A program made the position numbers and the translations under genes. From the NCBI RefSeq assembly GCF_026410285.1, contig NZ_JAPMLP010000013.1, positions 1-64,000 of the forward strand: DNA of 64,000 bases. The letters are read 5' to 3'. Shown piece after piece: positions 63,922-64,000 of the stretch. The first letter of the stretch is position 1; each line of letters opens with the position of its first letter. The notes beneath the pieces are model-generated. The model saw only the letters and a program-made list of their open reading frames with translations, ran no database searches and had not been told where the DNA came from. The DNA comes from Sulfitobacter sp. F26169L (GTDB lineage: Bacteria > Pseudomonadota > Alphaproteobacteria > Rhodobacterales > Rhodobacteraceae).

Positions 63922-64000
63922 AAAACCGGTTAAGCCTTCAAAATAGACCCTCTAGCTGTTTCTTTACCGACGAGCAGATTTATTGATCTCGCCGCAATGC

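Noticed and set aside
1-64000. tRNA genes, rRNA genes and CRISPR arrays
   Set aside because: I saw no cloverleaf with CCA-type ends, no rRNA sequence and no regularly spaced direct repeats; a dedicated scan could still find a tRNA I missed.

Overview
The window looks like chromosomal DNA from a marine alphaproteobacterium of the Rhodobacteraceae (Roseobacter group). The reasons are the gene families and their arrangement (TRAP and polyamine-type ABC importers, PuuD-type membrane urate oxidase, HWE histidine kinase, a VPLPA-CTERM surface protein), the frequent 1-4 base start/stop overlaps, and a moderately high GC content. This placement is inference from gene content; there is no rRNA or other taxonomic marker here, and I recognised no tRNA or CRISPR array.

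Layout. (1) 464-9224, all on the minus strand: a nucleobase-flavoured set. In transcription order it holds a BtpA-like TIM barrel, a phosphoribosyltransferase, a PRPP synthetase, a LysR regulator, a complete polyamine-type ABC importer (binding protein, two permeases, ATPase), a NodB-fold deacetylase and a fungal-type cytosine deaminase. (2) 9620-10888: a decayed tyrosine recombinase and a frameshifted, truncated IS3-type element. (3) 11039-17782, plus strand: a LysR regulator and a TRAP transporter operon (DctP, attenuator hairpin, DctQ, DctM) followed by an amidase and a beta-propeller protein, read here as uptake and hydrolysis of an amide-type substrate. (4) 17858-20490: a VPLPA-CTERM protein surrounded by debris, including an acyl-CoA synthetase tail and an IS21 IstB remnant.

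(5) 20492-37982 is the most striking part. It is a three-gene, tightly overlapping Tc (ABC) toxin locus: a 3011-residue TcA pore/translocation subunit, a 2694-residue TcB-TcC (SpvB/FG-GAP/RHS) fusion, and a 125-residue gene coupled through an ATGA overlap. The RHS core ends at a DPTGL motif near residue 2072. It is followed by an unusually long 622-residue tail made of a charged Pro/Lys/Gly/Asp-rich linker, a hydrophobic pre-toxin-like segment and a C-terminal domain carrying the four key positions of a C39/papain-fold cysteine peptidase (Q2565, C2571, H2649, D2669). The coupled small gene sits where an immunity gene would be, which is not the usual layout for host-directed Tc toxins. The locus is flanked by transposon and pseudogene remnants.

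(6) 38807-44888: an orphan alpha-barrel-like protein, a membrane/SRPBCC protein, and an operon of HlyD-type adaptor, DUF2955 membrane protein and cardiolipin synthase. (7) 44955-51075: a urate-degradation cluster (PuuD, LysR, HIU hydrolase, fused PuuE allantoinase-OHCU decarboxylase, ureidoglycolate lyase, NCS2 permease). No allantoicase is seen in the window. (8) 51133-56425, minus strand: a tandem glycine riboswitch upstream of a DadA-type oxidase, a sugar-lactone oxidase, a fold-III PLP enzyme and a GAPDH-family enzyme. (9) 56856-59531: a ribbon-helix-helix regulator, a PHB-depolymerase-type esterase and a C45-type Ntn hydrolase. (10) 59614-60129: two small membrane-associated proteins. (11) 61285-63921: a multi-PAS HWE histidine kinase and a single-domain response regulator.
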